From Gemmatimonadota bacterium (lineage in GTDB: Bacteria; Gemmatimonadota; Gemmatimonadetes; Longimicrobiales; Gaopeijiaceae), in NCBI GenBank assembly GCA_028873815.1, contig JAPPNN010000068.1, positions 62,001-126,000 on the forward strand: 64,000 nt of DNA. The letters are read 5' to 3'. The translations under genes were made by a program, and so were the position numbers. The notes below the pieces were generated by a model that saw only the letters and a program-made list of their open reading frames with translations, did no database searches and was not told the origin of the DNA. This document shows positions 16,335 through 25,506 of this stretch, one piece after another. Positions within the stretch are counted from its first letter, which is position 1. Each line of letters opens with the position of its first letter.

Positions 16335-19103
16335 TCAATGATAGATCTGGAACCCGAAGTTGAAGTAGCGCGGGAAGCCCACAAACACCTCGGCGTCATC
16401 GGCCTTGTGGCTTAGCCGTCCGGCCTCGCGCTCGGCGGAGTCACGGTAGCCGTTGAAGCGCGAGTTGTCCTGCGCGTCCTGGATGTACACGGTGTCGAAG
16501 ATGTTGAACGCGTGCAGGAACAGGTGCACGTTGCCGCCGAAGGCCGCCGACAGATCCGAGGGAAGCCGGTACGACGTGTGGATGTCGAAAACCGTGTACC
16601 CCGGGGGACGCCACGACTGGATGCCCGCTTCCTCGGGGCTCTGCCGCGAGAAGGGGTCGAAATTGGCGTAGTGTTTGCCGAAGGTCTTGCCCACCAGGCG
16701 CGCGTACCAACCACCAGCCGGGAACACCGAGAGCGCGTACGCCATCTGGAACTGGGGCGCGTCGCCCACGTAGAGGTCTTTCACATAGAAGGTGTAGTCA
16801 AGCGTCTCCGACTGCCGGTCCTCGGCCCGGAAGCTGCCCTCGATGTCGTCCGTGTACTTCCAGTCGCCGTAGGACAGGGCACCGTCAAAGCGCATCCAGT
16901 CACTTGCCTGGAAGGCACCCTCCAGCTCGATGCCCATGTGGCGCGCGTCCATGCCCAGCAGGCGGATGATGGCATCCGCCCCTTCGCCGAAGAAATCCCT
17001 GGCGAACCGTCTGCCCGTCCGGTCGTTCCACTGGGTGTAGTAGATGTTGGCGTCCAATGAGAACTTCCGATTGAGCGAGCGAAAACGTGTCCCCGCCTCG
17101 AACGACGTGAAGGTCTCGTTCTTGGGGTTCGCGATCGGCTGGCCGCTGACGTCGTCGATCACGCCGTCGAAGATCGGCACCTTGGACACGAGGCCGACAT
17201 TGCCGTATACCGACCACTCGGGGTCCAGGTTGCGCACCGCGCCACCCTTGATCTGATAGCCGGACAGGCCGCCGCTGCTGAGTGTATGGAATCCGCCGGT
17301 GGAGCCTCGGGTGAAGAAGTCGATGAAGTCATAGGAGATATGGGAGACCCCTGCCATGCCGTAGAACGAGCCTGCAAGCGACGACTTCTCGGCCTGGACG
17401 TGGGCACCGATCCAGTTCACGTCGTTTTCGTTGTGGTAGTGGATCTTGTCGCCCAGTCCGCGGTTGCCCTGTTCTTCGGACCAGAAGTCGGAGCTGCAGC
17501 CGCGGAAGCAGTCGTTGTAGAAGCTGCCTCCGAGCAGATCGCGCACTTCGCGGTAGTGCTCGATCGTGGCCGTTCGCCAGTCGAGTCCGATGTTGGCAAC
17601 CAGCCCATTGTCGAAATCCTTCTGCAATTTGGCGATCGCTCCCCAGGTGTCCTGGTTGTTCACCGAATTGCGGAGAATGCCGTAGGATGCGCCGTCATCG
17701 TTTCCGCGGTTGCGCGCGATCGTCGCGTTCCAGTCGGCGAAGCGCTGGCCGTAGGTATAGTCCCAGCGCAGCGACCCGTACGTGCCCGTGCCGCCCCCGC
17801 GTCCGCCCGAGTAGTAGGCCACCGTGTTGGCGGTCAGGCCGTTACCGAGGTACGAGTACCAGTTGAGATTGACCTGGGGCTTATGGAAGTAGTTCTCGCG
17901 CTCGTTGAGGAAGTTGCGGTCGAAGCGGCTCGATACGCCCGCGCCGGGACCCGTGCTGTTGAACTGGCGCCCGTTGTAGCTGGGGTCCACGCCGCCGACG
18001 TTGGGGTTCCAGTAGCGCCCCGCTTCGGTCGAATACCGGTCGAGCCCGGCCGGATCATAGTCGGACAGCGAGGCCGCGAACTCCCTGTCGATCGTGGCGA
18101 TGTTCAGCTTGTACAACCGCTGGCCGTGGCGCTGGGGCGCTCCGAGCGCGTAGAGTTCCAGCCGGTTGCGGTCGCCCAGCCGGTATTGCGACGCGACGTA
18201 GAAGGACCACGCGTCCTGCCAGACGCCGTCGACGATGCCATCGGCAGTCGTACGAACCCCCGCCGCGGACATCGAAAAGTTGCCGACCGGTCCGGTTGCC
18301 GCCGTCATCGTCGTCTTCAGGTAGTTGCCGGTGCCGAATTCCTGCTTGAGGGTGTACCCCGGATTCGCGGGACTAGGGTCGGTGATCACGTTCAGCGTGC
18401 CGCCGATGGAGGGCGTAGCCAGGTTGACGGCGCTGAGGCCACGCTGGAGCTGGATGCTGGTTGCGACGTCCCCCGCTCCGGCCCAGTTGGACCAGTAGAC
18501 CCAACCATTCTCCATATCGTTCACGGGAACGCCGTTGATCATCACGGCCGTGTTGCGCTGGCTGAAGCCCCGCACGTTGATACGCGCGTCGCCCGCGCCG
18601 CCGCCCTGGGCGGTAGAGTACACCGACGGCGTGACGTTGAGCACCAGGGGCAGGTCACGGGACCCGAGCTGGGCCTGGATCTCCGCCTTCGAGACATCCG
18701 TAAAGGCCACCGGCGTACGCCGCTCTTCGGCTCGCTCGGCAAGCACCTCGATGCCGCCCAGCGTGAGGGCCGACGAGGTCATGGCAAAGTCGGCAACCGC
18801 GGTGGCGCCGGCCTCCAGTGTGAGCAGTTGGCTGGCGGCCGTATACCCGATCAGCTCCACCGAAATCGTGTATGAGCCGGCGGGCACGCCCACCACGTTG
18901 AATCGTCCGGTGTCGTTGGTCAGGCCGCCGTACTGGGCGCCCGTCTGGTCCTGGACCAGCACCACCTGGGCGCTGCCCAGGCCCGATCCATCGGCCGTGA
19001 CCATGCCGGTGACGGTGCCGGCCTGCTGGGCCTGCAGCGGAACCGCCAGCAACAGCGGAAGCGCCAGGCACAGCGCGTGTGGTGTTGAACGAAGTAGCTT
19101 CAT
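16335..19103 (-). CDS. TonB-dependent receptor with carboxypeptidase-like domain
   Basis: A 922-residue outer-membrane receptor. Residues 1-25 are the signal peptide, and 28-115 are a carboxypeptidase regulatory-like domain (GTVTGMVTADGSGLGSAQVVL, then GVPAGSYTISVELIGY). The plug spans about 120-245 (INVRGFSQRNTAVMINGVPVND, IGGTLNVITDPS), and a 22-strand-type barrel fills the rest, ending FNFGFQIYH. Size and order are normal for SusC/CarboxypepD-type receptors. The ligand is unknown: no SusD partner is next to it, which argues against a classic polysaccharide locus. It stands alone, with a terminator after it and a 363-bp divergent region before it. That region holds the direct repeat CGTAAC-N5-CGTAAC about 150 nt upstream of the start, a possible activator site. 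Confidence 0.88.
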   Translation of the reverse strand: MKLLRSTPHALCLALPLLLAVPLQAQQAGTVTGMVTADGSGLGSAQVVLVQDQTGAQYGGLTNDTGRFNVVGVPAGSYTISVELIGYTAASQLLTLEAGATAVADFAMTSSALTLGGIEVLAERAEERRTPVAFTDVSKAEIQAQLGSRDLPLVLNVTPSVYSTAQGGGAGDARINVRGFSQRNTAVMINGVPVNDMENGWVYWSNWAGAGDVATSIQLQRGLSAVNLATPSIGGTLNVITDPSPANPGYTLKQEFGTGNYLKTTMTAATGPVGNFSMSAAGVRTTADGIVDGVWQDAWSFYVASQYRLGDRNRLELYALGAPQRHGQRLYKLNIATIDREFAASLSDYDPAGLDRYSTEAGRYWNPNVGGVDPSYNGRQFNSTGPGAGVSSRFDRNFLNERENYFHKPQVNLNWYSYLGNGLTANTVAYYSGGRGGGTGTYGSLRWDYTYGQRFADWNATIARNRGNDDGASYGILRNSVNNQDTWGAIAKLQKDFDNGLVANIGLDWRTATIEHYREVRDLLGGSFYNDCFRGCSSDFWSEEQGNRGLGDKIHYHNENDVNWIGAHVQAEKSSLAGSFYGMAGVSHISYDFIDFFTRGSTGGFHTLSSGGLSGYQIKGGAVRNLDPEWSVYGNVGLVSKVPIFDGVIDDVSGQPIANPKNETFTSFEAGTRFRSLNRKFSLDANIYYTQWNDRTGRRFARDFFGEGADAIIRLLGMDARHMGIELEGAFQASDWMRFDGALSYGDWKYTDDIEGSFRAEDRQSETLDYTFYVKDLYVGDAPQFQMAYALSVFPAGGWYARLVGKTFGKHYANFDPFSRQSPEEAGIQSWRPPGYTVFDIHTSYRLPSDLSAAFGGNVHLFLHAFNIFDTVYIQDAQDNSRFNGYRDSAEREAGRLSHKADDAEVFVGFPRYFNFGFQIYH

Positions 19104-19245
19104 TCGGATCTCCCTTCTCTCCCAGTTTCAGGGTGACGGCACCAACGCCCCTCGCGTCGCGTCCCGTCGGCTTCGGCGGTCTCAAGTCCCCTGCCGCAGT
19201 GCCCGCGGATGATACCCGGACACCGGAGCGGAAGGGGTCAAGAGA

Positions 19246-19263
19246 CCGTAACGAAATCGTAAC
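19246..19263. promoter_or_regulatory. Direct repeat with Pho-box-like spacing
   Basis: CGTAAC occurs at 19247-19252 and again at 19258-19263, 11 bp apart. Each copy can be read as a 7-mer separated by four A/T-rich bases. Direct 7-mers with a 4-bp spacer are the layout of PhoB-type response-regulator boxes. The motif itself is not a textbook PhoB box. It lies about 150 nt upstream of the TonB receptor start. Confidence 0.35.
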
Positions 19264-19412
19264 TCCGGTTGTTCCACAAAGTGCGGCTTGCGGGTTCGCG
19301 TGACAAGACTCCGGAGGGTCCTTTGACGGACTTCGGGGAGGCAGGACGGCAAGCTCCGGGCAACCCCCGCCACCGTTCTCGGAGTCGCTCTGCCGGACGG
19401 CTTGAAAGGATC

Positions 19413-19441
19413 TGGACACGAATCGCGGAAGCGAATAGAAT
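19413..19441 (+). promoter_or_regulatory. Predicted sigma-70 promoter of the ABC operon
   Basis: TGGACA (19413-19418) and TAGAAT (19436-19441) are separated by exactly 17 bp, a near-consensus spacing and sequence. Transcription would begin around 19448. A strong AAAGGAGG ribosome binding site follows at 19455-19462. Confidence 0.6.
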
Positions 19442-19466
19442 CCGTCCGGCAACAAAAGGAGGATGG

Positions 19467-20450
19467 ATGATATCCGTGCAAGGGATCACCAAGCGCTACG
19501 GTTCCATTGTGGCAGTCGACCGGGCCAGCTTCGAAGTGGCGCGAGGGGAAGTGGTGGGCTTCCTGGGACCGAACGGGGCCGGAAAGACCACCACGATGCG
19601 CATGCTCACGGGAACGCTGCAGCCCGACGAGGGCACCATACGGTTCGACGGCCGACCAATCTCGGACAACCTGACCGGGGCGAAGGCGCGCGTCGGATAC
19701 CTGCCCGAAGCGAACCCGCTCTACGACGACATGCTCGTCTGCGAATTCCTGGAATACGTCGCGCGGCTGCGCGGCATGGACGACGCTGCCGGCCGGACAG
19801 GGATCGAACGGGCGGTGGAGGAGACGGGCCTGGAGGAGGTGTTCTTCCGGCCCATCAGCGAAATCTCGAAGGGGTTCCGGCAGCGCACGGGGATGGCGGG
19901 TGCGATCCTGCACGAGCCCGAGATCCTCGTCCTGGACGAGCCCACCGAGGGGCTCGATCCCAACCAGCGCGTCGAGATCCGGAAGCTGGTCAACTCCCTT
20001 GGGGGCGATCGCACGGTCATCCTCAGCACGCACGTCATGCAGGAGGTCGAGGCCACCTGCGACCGGCTGCTGATCATCTCGAAGGGTGCCATCACCGCCG
20101 ACGGCACCGTGGCCGAGTTGATGGACGCCGGGCGGGGGATCTCCCGGTACACCGTCGAGGCCGAGGGCGATGGGGTCGCCGAGGCGCTGGCGCGGCTGCC
20201 CGGGGTCGCCGACCAGGCGATCGAGGCCGTCAACGGACGGACGCGGGTCCGTCTCGAGACGACGGGTGATCACGAGCTTCGTCCCGAGATCTTCAACCTT
20301 GCGACCGAGCGTGGCTGGGTGCTCTGGGAGTTGCACCGCGAACGGGCCACGCTGGAACAGGTGTTCCGCGAGCTGACGATGGACGACGGGGGTGAGCCGG
20401 AGGACGGCGGGGAGGAGCGGGAGCACGGAGAGGAGGGTGGCGAGGAATGA
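19467..20450 (+). CDS. Gliding-type ABC transporter ATP-binding protein
   Basis: A 327-residue ABC ATPase. The ATG at 19467 follows AAAGGAGG by 4 nt; frames opening upstream are not supported. Motifs are complete: Walker A GPNGAGKTT (about 32-40), Q-loop LPEANPLYDDM, a signature region degenerate at EISKGFRQRTGMA, Walker B ILVLDEPTEGLDP, and the H-loop STHVMQEVE. After residue 225 a C-terminal extension follows, as in the GldA/CcmA group, ending in an acidic Glu/Gly-rich tail. It pairs with the fused permease/auxiliary protein encoded next, with ATGA overlap at 20447-20450. Such transporters serve gliding motility in Bacteroidota, but here there are no other gld genes, so the cargo is unknown. 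Confidence 0.85.
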   Translation: MISVQGITKRYGSIVAVDRASFEVARGEVVGFLGPNGAGKTTTMRMLTGTLQPDEGTIRFDGRPISDNLTGAKARVGYLPEANPLYDDMLVCEFLEYVARLRGMDDAAGRTGIERAVEETGLEEVFFRPISEISKGFRQRTGMAGAILHEPEILVLDEPTEGLDPNQRVEIRKLVNSLGGDRTVILSTHVMQEVEATCDRLLIISKGAITADGTVAELMDAGRGISRYTVEAEGDGVAEALARLPGVADQAIEAVNGRTRVRLETTGDHELRPEIFNLATERGWVLWELHRERATLEQVFRELTMDDGGEPEDGGEEREHGEEGGEE

Positions 20451-22810
20451 TGAAGCAGATCCTGCTCGTTGCCCGCAAGGAGCTCCGGAGTTTCTTCGAC
20501 CAGCCCATCGCCTATGTCCTGGCGGTGGCCTTCCTCGGCCTCGGGCTGTACATGGCGTTTCGGTCGCTCTACGCGGTGTCGGCGGCGACGCTCCGGCCGT
20601 TCTTCGACCTGTTGCCGTGGCTGCTCGTGGTGTTCGTTCCCGCCGTGGCGATGAAGAGCCTGGCCGAGGAACGCAGGGGAAGAACGCTGGAATGGCTGTT
20701 GGCGCAACCGCTGACGGAGACGGAGATCGTCCTGGGCAAGTTCCTGGGAAGCTGGCTCTTCATCCTGATCACGCTCGCCGGCACGCTGCCGATGGCGGTC
20801 GGTGTCCTGGCGGCCTCCGAGGCCGACCCGGGCATCATGGTCGCGCAGTATGTGGGCGCGTCATTGCTCGCGGCGCAGATGCTGGCGGTGGGGATCTGGG
20901 CGTCGTCCATGACGCGCAACCAGATCACCGCATTCATCGCCGGGGCGTTCACGTGCTTCATGCTGGTACTGATCGGGACGCCGATCGTCCAGATCGGCCT
21001 GCCGCGCCTGATCGGCGGCTGGGCGGTCCAGCTCTCGGTGCTCAGCCACTTCGAAAACGTGGCGCGGGGCGTGATCGACCTGCGCGATCTTCTCTACTTC
21101 GTCTCCACGTGCGGGCTCTTCCTGTTGCTCGCGGTCGCGGCGCTCGGGCACGAGCGTTTGAGCCGCCAAAGCGAAGCCTTCCGCCGTCTGAGGCTGGGGA
21201 CCGGCGTCATCGCACTCGGGGTCCTCGTCCTCAACCTCCTTGGGGGACACGTCCGGGGGCGCCTGGACCTGACCCGGGGCGATCTGTTCACCCTCTCGGA
21301 CGGCAGCCGCGAGATCCTGGGCGGCCTGGACGACATCGTGAACCTCAGCTTCTTCGTGAGCGATGACCTGCCCCAGGAGATCCAGCTCACGGAGCGCGAT
21401 GTGCGCGATCTGATCGCCGACCTGGAGAACGCGTCGAACGACATGCTCGCGGTCTCGGTGGTCAATCCCGACGACGGGGAGGATGCGGCCGACGAGGCGA
21501 GTTCCCTCGGGATCGCGCCGATCGAGTTCAATGTCCTCAGGGACGACGAACTGCAGGTGAGGCGCGGCTACTTCGGGCTGGCCGTTACCTACGCCGACGA
21601 ACAGGAAACCATCCCGGTGATCGACCGGGCCGACGACCTCGAATTCCGGCTGGTGTCGGCGATCGCCAACATGACCATGGATGAACGCCCTACGCTCGCC
21701 TTCATGAGCGGGTTCGAGGCCAAGGACCCGTTCTACTACCGGAGCTTCCGCGAGAGCATTGGCGACCGGTACGGCGTCACGTCAATCGACATCCAGAACG
21801 ATTCGACGGGTGCGCTGACGCCCGATTCCATCGACGTGCTCGTGGTGGCGGCGCCGGCACAGCCCGTTTCACCCGATGTAGCCGACGCGATCGACGGCTA
21901 CCTGCGTGCCGGGGGCGCGGCGCTGCTCCTGTTGGAGCGCCACGGGATGAACCCGCAAGCGCCGACGTCGATGCCGATCTTCACGGGGCTGGAAGAATTG
22001 CTGGCGGCCCGCGGCGTGGAGGCCTCCGGCGACCTGGTGGTGGACCTGGCGTCGGCCGAGCGCGTATCGATGAGGCAGGGGATCTTCAACGTGATCCGGC
22101 CGTATCCGCTGTGGCCGGTGGCGTTCCGGGGCGACGATCACGCCACCAACCGCGACCTGGAGAACGTCAGCTTCGGCTGGGCCGCGCCTTTTACCTGGGA
22201 AGAAGGGGACCCGGCGGTGACCGCGCTGTGGAACACGACCGAGGGCGGGGCGCGCAGGCCGCCCGGAGGCCTCATCGCGCCGGGGATGGACCTCGGCGTG
22301 ACCGAGGATGATCTGGGGATTCACACGTTTGCGGTCGCGGTGGATCCGTCGGCGGGGGACGCGGAGGACGCCGGCGCCGAGGACGAGGGCGGCGGTGAGG
22401 ACGACGCGGAGGCCGTGGGAGCCACGGACCAGGCGGAGGACGGCAATGTCGAAGCGGACGGCGCCGAGCCCGCTGACCCCGTACCGGGCGGAAGGATCAT
22501 CGCGGTCGGCGACGCGGACTTCCTGGAAGACCGCTTCGTGCAGTCCAATTCGCAGAACCTGGTCTTTACGGCGAACGCGGTAGACTGGCTCGCCCAGGAT
22601 GAGGCGCTGATCGGAATCCGCTCGAAGGACCGAACACCTCCGACCCTCGCGTTCGAGTCCGAGGCCGGGAAGAACGCGCTGAAATGGGGCTCCCTGATCG
22701 GGGTGCCGGTGCTGTTCATGCTGTTCGGCTTCCTGCGCGTCAACGGGCGGACGACGCGGGCCGAACGCCGATGGAACGAGGCCGCAGAGGAGCGATCCGA
22801 CGATGAGTGA
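20447..22810 (+). CDS. Fused ABC-2 permease and GldG-like auxiliary domain
   Basis: A 787-residue fusion. Residues 1-245 are an ABC-2 type permease with six helices (start LLVARKELRSFFDQPIAYVL). Residues 255-720 match the ABC_transp_aux (GldG) family: LNLLGGHVRGRLDLTRGDLFTLSDG, then VDFL-like segments, then DVLVVAAPAQPVSPD and GGRIIAVGDADFLEDRF. A last helix lies at about 748-765. In GldF and GldG these are two proteins. Here no stop separates them. An acidic, low-complexity insert (about 640-685, rich in Asp/Glu/Ala) interrupts the periplasmic part. The start overlaps the ATPase stop and the end overlaps the DUF4340 gene by 8 nt, so the three form one operon. Confidence 0.82.
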   Translation: MMKQILLVARKELRSFFDQPIAYVLAVAFLGLGLYMAFRSLYAVSAATLRPFFDLLPWLLVVFVPAVAMKSLAEERRGRTLEWLLAQPLTETEIVLGKFLGSWLFILITLAGTLPMAVGVLAASEADPGIMVAQYVGASLLAAQMLAVGIWASSMTRNQITAFIAGAFTCFMLVLIGTPIVQIGLPRLIGGWAVQLSVLSHFENVARGVIDLRDLLYFVSTCGLFLLLAVAALGHERLSRQSEAFRRLRLGTGVIALGVLVLNLLGGHVRGRLDLTRGDLFTLSDGSREILGGLDDIVNLSFFVSDDLPQEIQLTERDVRDLIADLENASNDMLAVSVVNPDDGEDAADEASSLGIAPIEFNVLRDDELQVRRGYFGLAVTYADEQETIPVIDRADDLEFRLVSAIANMTMDERPTLAFMSGFEAKDPFYYRSFRESIGDRYGVTSIDIQNDSTGALTPDSIDVLVVAAPAQPVSPDVADAIDGYLRAGGAALLLLERHGMNPQAPTSMPIFTGLEELLAARGVEASGDLVVDLASAERVSMRQGIFNVIRPYPLWPVAFRGDDHATNRDLENVSFGWAAPFTWEEGDPAVTALWNTTEGGARRPPGGLIAPGMDLGVTEDDLGIHTFAVAVDPSAGDAEDAGAEDEGGGEDDAEAVGATDQAEDGNVEADGAEPADPVPGGRIIAVGDADFLEDRFVQSNSQNLVFTANAVDWLAQDEALIGIRSKDRTPPTLAFESEAGKNALKWGSLIGVPVLFMLFGFLRVNGRTTRAERRWNEAAEERSDDE

Positions 22811-23693
22811 GAAGTCCCTGCGCGCCTCGCTGTACTTTTTCGGCGCGGTCGTGGCGCTGTACTTGGTGGCCCGGCTGGTTGGTGGCGGAGGTGGAGGCGC
22901 GGCGACGACGGACTCCGACCTCGCGGCCGCTTTCGAGTCGATCGACACGGAGAGCCTTTCGGTCGTGGAGATCGCAGGTCCCACCGACGCCCTGCGGCTC
23001 GAAAGGGACGGCGATGCATGGACCGTGAACGGGTTCGAGGCGGACTCGAGCGCCGTTGCCCGCCTTCTGAGGGCGATCGACGAGGTGGAAGTGGCCGGCG
23101 TGGCCGCCACAAACCCGGCGAATCACGCGCGCCTGGGGATCACCGCCGACAGCGCATGGGCCCTGACAGCCGACGGTGGCCGCACGGTGCTCCTGGGCAA
23201 GACCGGCAATCGCTTCCGAACGTCGTACGCCCGCCTGCCGGACGCCGACGTGGTGAGCCTGATCGAGGGAGACCTGCGTTCCGCGGCGGCACGGTCGCTC
23301 TTCGATTGGCGCAACAAGGTCGTGCTCGAGGCAGACACAGCCGCCGTGATGAGCGTTCGCGTGACGAGGGATGGTCAGGCGTTCCTCTACGAGCGGCAGG
23401 ACTCGGTCTGGACGACGGGCGGCGAAGAGGCCGACGCGACAACCGTTCGCAACATACTCCAGGAGCTGGCCGGGTTGCGCGCGAGCGGCTTCGCCCCGCA
23501 GGATGCCGAGATGCCGGCCGAACCCGATCGACTCGTACAGGCCATGGACGCGGCGGGGAACGAGGTTGCGGCCGTCGCGCTCGTGGAGGGGGATGGGAAT
23601 TTCAGGGTCTCCACGCCGGCGAGCTCCTACATCTTCGAGATACCCACCTTCCGGGCCGACCGGATCGCTCCCGCGCCACCGGACGACGGCTGA
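22803..23693 (+). CDS. DUF4340 protein
   Basis: A 296-residue protein anchored by one helix (about 8-25, YFFGAVVALYLVARLVGGGG). The periplasmic part has two repeats of a DUF4340 unit: LERDGDAWTVNGFEADSSAVARLLRAI, then NHARLGITADSAWALTADGGRTVLLG with the arrangement 'strand, Gly-Lys, RTSYARLP'. DUF4340 proteins nearly always follow GldG-type auxiliary proteins, as here with an 8-nt overlap, and are thought to complete the periplasmic part of that ABC complex. The biochemical role is unknown. The next gene, a GMC oxidoreductase, starts 31 nt later and may be read from the same transcript. Confidence 0.8.
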   Translation: MSEKSLRASLYFFGAVVALYLVARLVGGGGGGAATTDSDLAAAFESIDTESLSVVEIAGPTDALRLERDGDAWTVNGFEADSSAVARLLRAIDEVEVAGVAATNPANHARLGITADSAWALTADGGRTVLLGKTGNRFRTSYARLPDADVVSLIEGDLRSAAARSLFDWRNKVVLEADTAAVMSVRVTRDGQAFLYERQDSVWTTGGEEADATTVRNILQELAGLRASGFAPQDAEMPAEPDRLVQAMDAAGNEVAAVALVEGDGNFRVSTPASSYIFEIPTFRADRIAPAPPDDG

Positions 23694-23724
23694 CCGGCGC
23701 GCGGCACCAACAAGGGAACAAGCC

Positions 23725-25506
23725 ATGAACCAAAGCCCCGCCTACGACGCAATCGTGGTCGGGTCCGGGGCGGGTGGCGGCATGGCGGCGTTCATTCTCG
23801 CCACCTCCGGGCTCCGCGTGCTCATGCTGGAGGCGGGACGGGACTATGACCCGATTCGCGAAACCCCGATGTTCCAGTTGCCCAAGGACGCTCCGTTGCG
23901 AGGCGCGGGTACGCCCGAAAAGCCCTTCGGGTTCTACGACGCGACGGTGGACGGGGGCTGGCAGGTGCCGGGCGAACCGTACTCGGTGGCGGAGGGCTCC
24001 GAATTCCTGTGGTGGCGCTCGCGCATGCTGGGCGGCCGTACCAACCACTGGGGGCGGATCTCGCTGCGCATGGGCGAGTACGACTTCAAGCCGCGCTCGC
24101 GAGACGGCCTGGGCTTCGACTGGCCGATGGACTACGAGGACCTCGCGCCCTACTACGACAGGACCGAGGCGCTGATCGGCGTCTACGGGTCGAACGAGGG
24201 GATCGAGAACACGCCCAACTCGTCTCCGGGGGTGCTGCAGCCGCCGCCGAGGCCGCGGGCGTACGAACTGCTCACCCGCAAGGCGTGCCGCCGCATGGGC
24301 ATCCCGGTGATTCCGGCCCATCTGGCGATCATGACGCAGACCCAGGACGCCGACCGCCTGCCGGGCGAGATCTTCCCCGACAATGACCTGGCCCGGCGCG
24401 TGACCGCCGACTCCATGCGCGGGCGCGCTGCGTGTTACTGGGCGACGCCGTGCGGCCGGGGCTGTTCGATCCGCGCGAATTTCCAGTCGACCACCGTCCT
24501 GCTGCCGCCCGCGCTCGCCACCGGGAACCTCGAGGTGCGCACGGGGGCCATGGTGCGCGAGGTGACCATGGATTCGCAGGGACGCGCCACCGGGGTCCAC
24601 TACGTCGACAAGGCCACGCTGCTCGACGAATTCGCCTCGGCGCGGGTTGTCGTGGTCGCCGCGAGTGCCTGCGAGTCCGCGCGCATCCTGCTCAACTCCA
24701 CGAGCAGCCTCTTCCCCGACGGGCTGGCCAATTCCTCGGGCCTCGTCGGCAAGTACGTCATGGACACGGTCGGCGCGGGCGTGTACGCGCACATCCCCGC
24801 GCTCCAGGGGCTGCCCCCGCACAACGAGGACGGCGCGAGCGGCATGCACATGTACATGCCATGGTGGCTCTACGGCGAGCAGCTGGCTGGCCGCCTCGAC
24901 TTCCCGCGCGGCTACCACATCGAGTTCGGCGGCGGGCGGCGCAGCGCGCCCGGCTACGGCGCATTCTCCGGCCTCGAACCCCTCACGGGAGGCAGCTACG
25001 GACAGCAATTCAAGGACGACTGCCGCCGCTACTACGGCAGCTTCCTCTTCTTCGACGGACGCGGCGAGATGATCCCGAACGAGGACTGCTACTGCGAGAT
25101 CGACCCCGACAAGGTCGACCGGTACGGCATACCCGTCCTCAGATTCCACTGGAAGTGGGCCGACCACGAACTCAACCAGGCCCTGCACATGCAGCGCACG
25201 TTCGCCGAGATCGTGGACGAGATGGGTGGCCAGCTGCTGACCCCGGTGGCGAGCAACGGTGCCGACGCGATCTCCAAGGGGGGCGAGATCATTCACGAGG
25301 TGGGCGGTGCAGGCATGGGCGACGATCCACGCACGTCGGTGCTGAACGAGTTCTGCCAGTCGTGGGACGTGCCGAACCTGTTCGTGACGGACGGCGCGCC
25401 CTTCGTGTCGAACGCGGACAAGAACCCGACGCTGTCGATCATGGCGATCGCGTGGCGCGCCAGCGACTACATTGTCGAACAGCTTCGGCAGAGGAGCATC
25501 GGATGA
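23725..25506 (+). CDS. GMC-type FAD oxidoreductase
   Basis: A 593-residue flavoprotein. The ADP-binding fold is plain at 8-36 (AIVVGSGAGGGMAAFILATSG, then LEAG). The FAD-covering loop LGGRTNHWGRISLR follows at about 102-115, and the C-terminal GMC segment (NLFVTDGAPFVSNADKNPTLSIMAIA) lies near 555-580. The catalytic His/Asn pair should fall there, and His in EIIHEVGGAGMG is a further conserved residue. It has no signal peptide. The next gene, overlapping by ATGA, encodes a Tat-signal subunit-3 protein, as in periplasmic gluconate and sorbose dehydrogenases, where the large subunit rides across on the partner's signal. The substrate is probably a sugar acid or polyol. No cytochrome c subunit is seen nearby. 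Confidence 0.87.
   Translation: MNQSPAYDAIVVGSGAGGGMAAFILATSGLRVLMLEAGRDYDPIRETPMFQLPKDAPLRGAGTPEKPFGFYDATVDGGWQVPGEPYSVAEGSEFLWWRSRMLGGRTNHWGRISLRMGEYDFKPRSRDGLGFDWPMDYEDLAPYYDRTEALIGVYGSNEGIENTPNSSPGVLQPPPRPRAYELLTRKACRRMGIPVIPAHLAIMTQTQDADRLPGEIFPDNDLARRVTADSMRGRAACYWATPCGRGCSIRANFQSTTVLLPPALATGNLEVRTGAMVREVTMDSQGRATGVHYVDKATLLDEFASARVVVVAASACESARILLNSTSSLFPDGLANSSGLVGKYVMDTVGAGVYAHIPALQGLPPHNEDGASGMHMYMPWWLYGEQLAGRLDFPRGYHIEFGGGRRSAPGYGAFSGLEPLTGGSYGQQFKDDCRRYYGSFLFFDGRGEMIPNEDCYCEIDPDKVDRYGIPVLRFHWKWADHELNQALHMQRTFAEIVDEMGGQLLTPVASNGADAISKGGEIIHEVGGAGMGDDPRTSVLNEFCQSWDVPNLFVTDGAPFVSNADKNPTLSIMAIAWRASDYIVEQLRQRSIG

Larger units (their letters stand above)
19104..19466. other. 363-bp divergent control region
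   Basis: This region separates the reverse-strand TonB receptor from the forward ABC transporter. No gene is supported in it. It contains the paired CGTAAC repeat at 19246-19263 and a good sigma-70-type promoter for the ABC operon at 19413-19441. The middle part (19270-19400) has only short inverted repeats and nothing I can assign. Confidence 0.6.

Noticed and set aside
16007-16363. Small open frames in the 302-bp gap
   Set aside because: They have no ribosome binding site, overlap the terminator, and translate to Arg/Pro-rich shadows.
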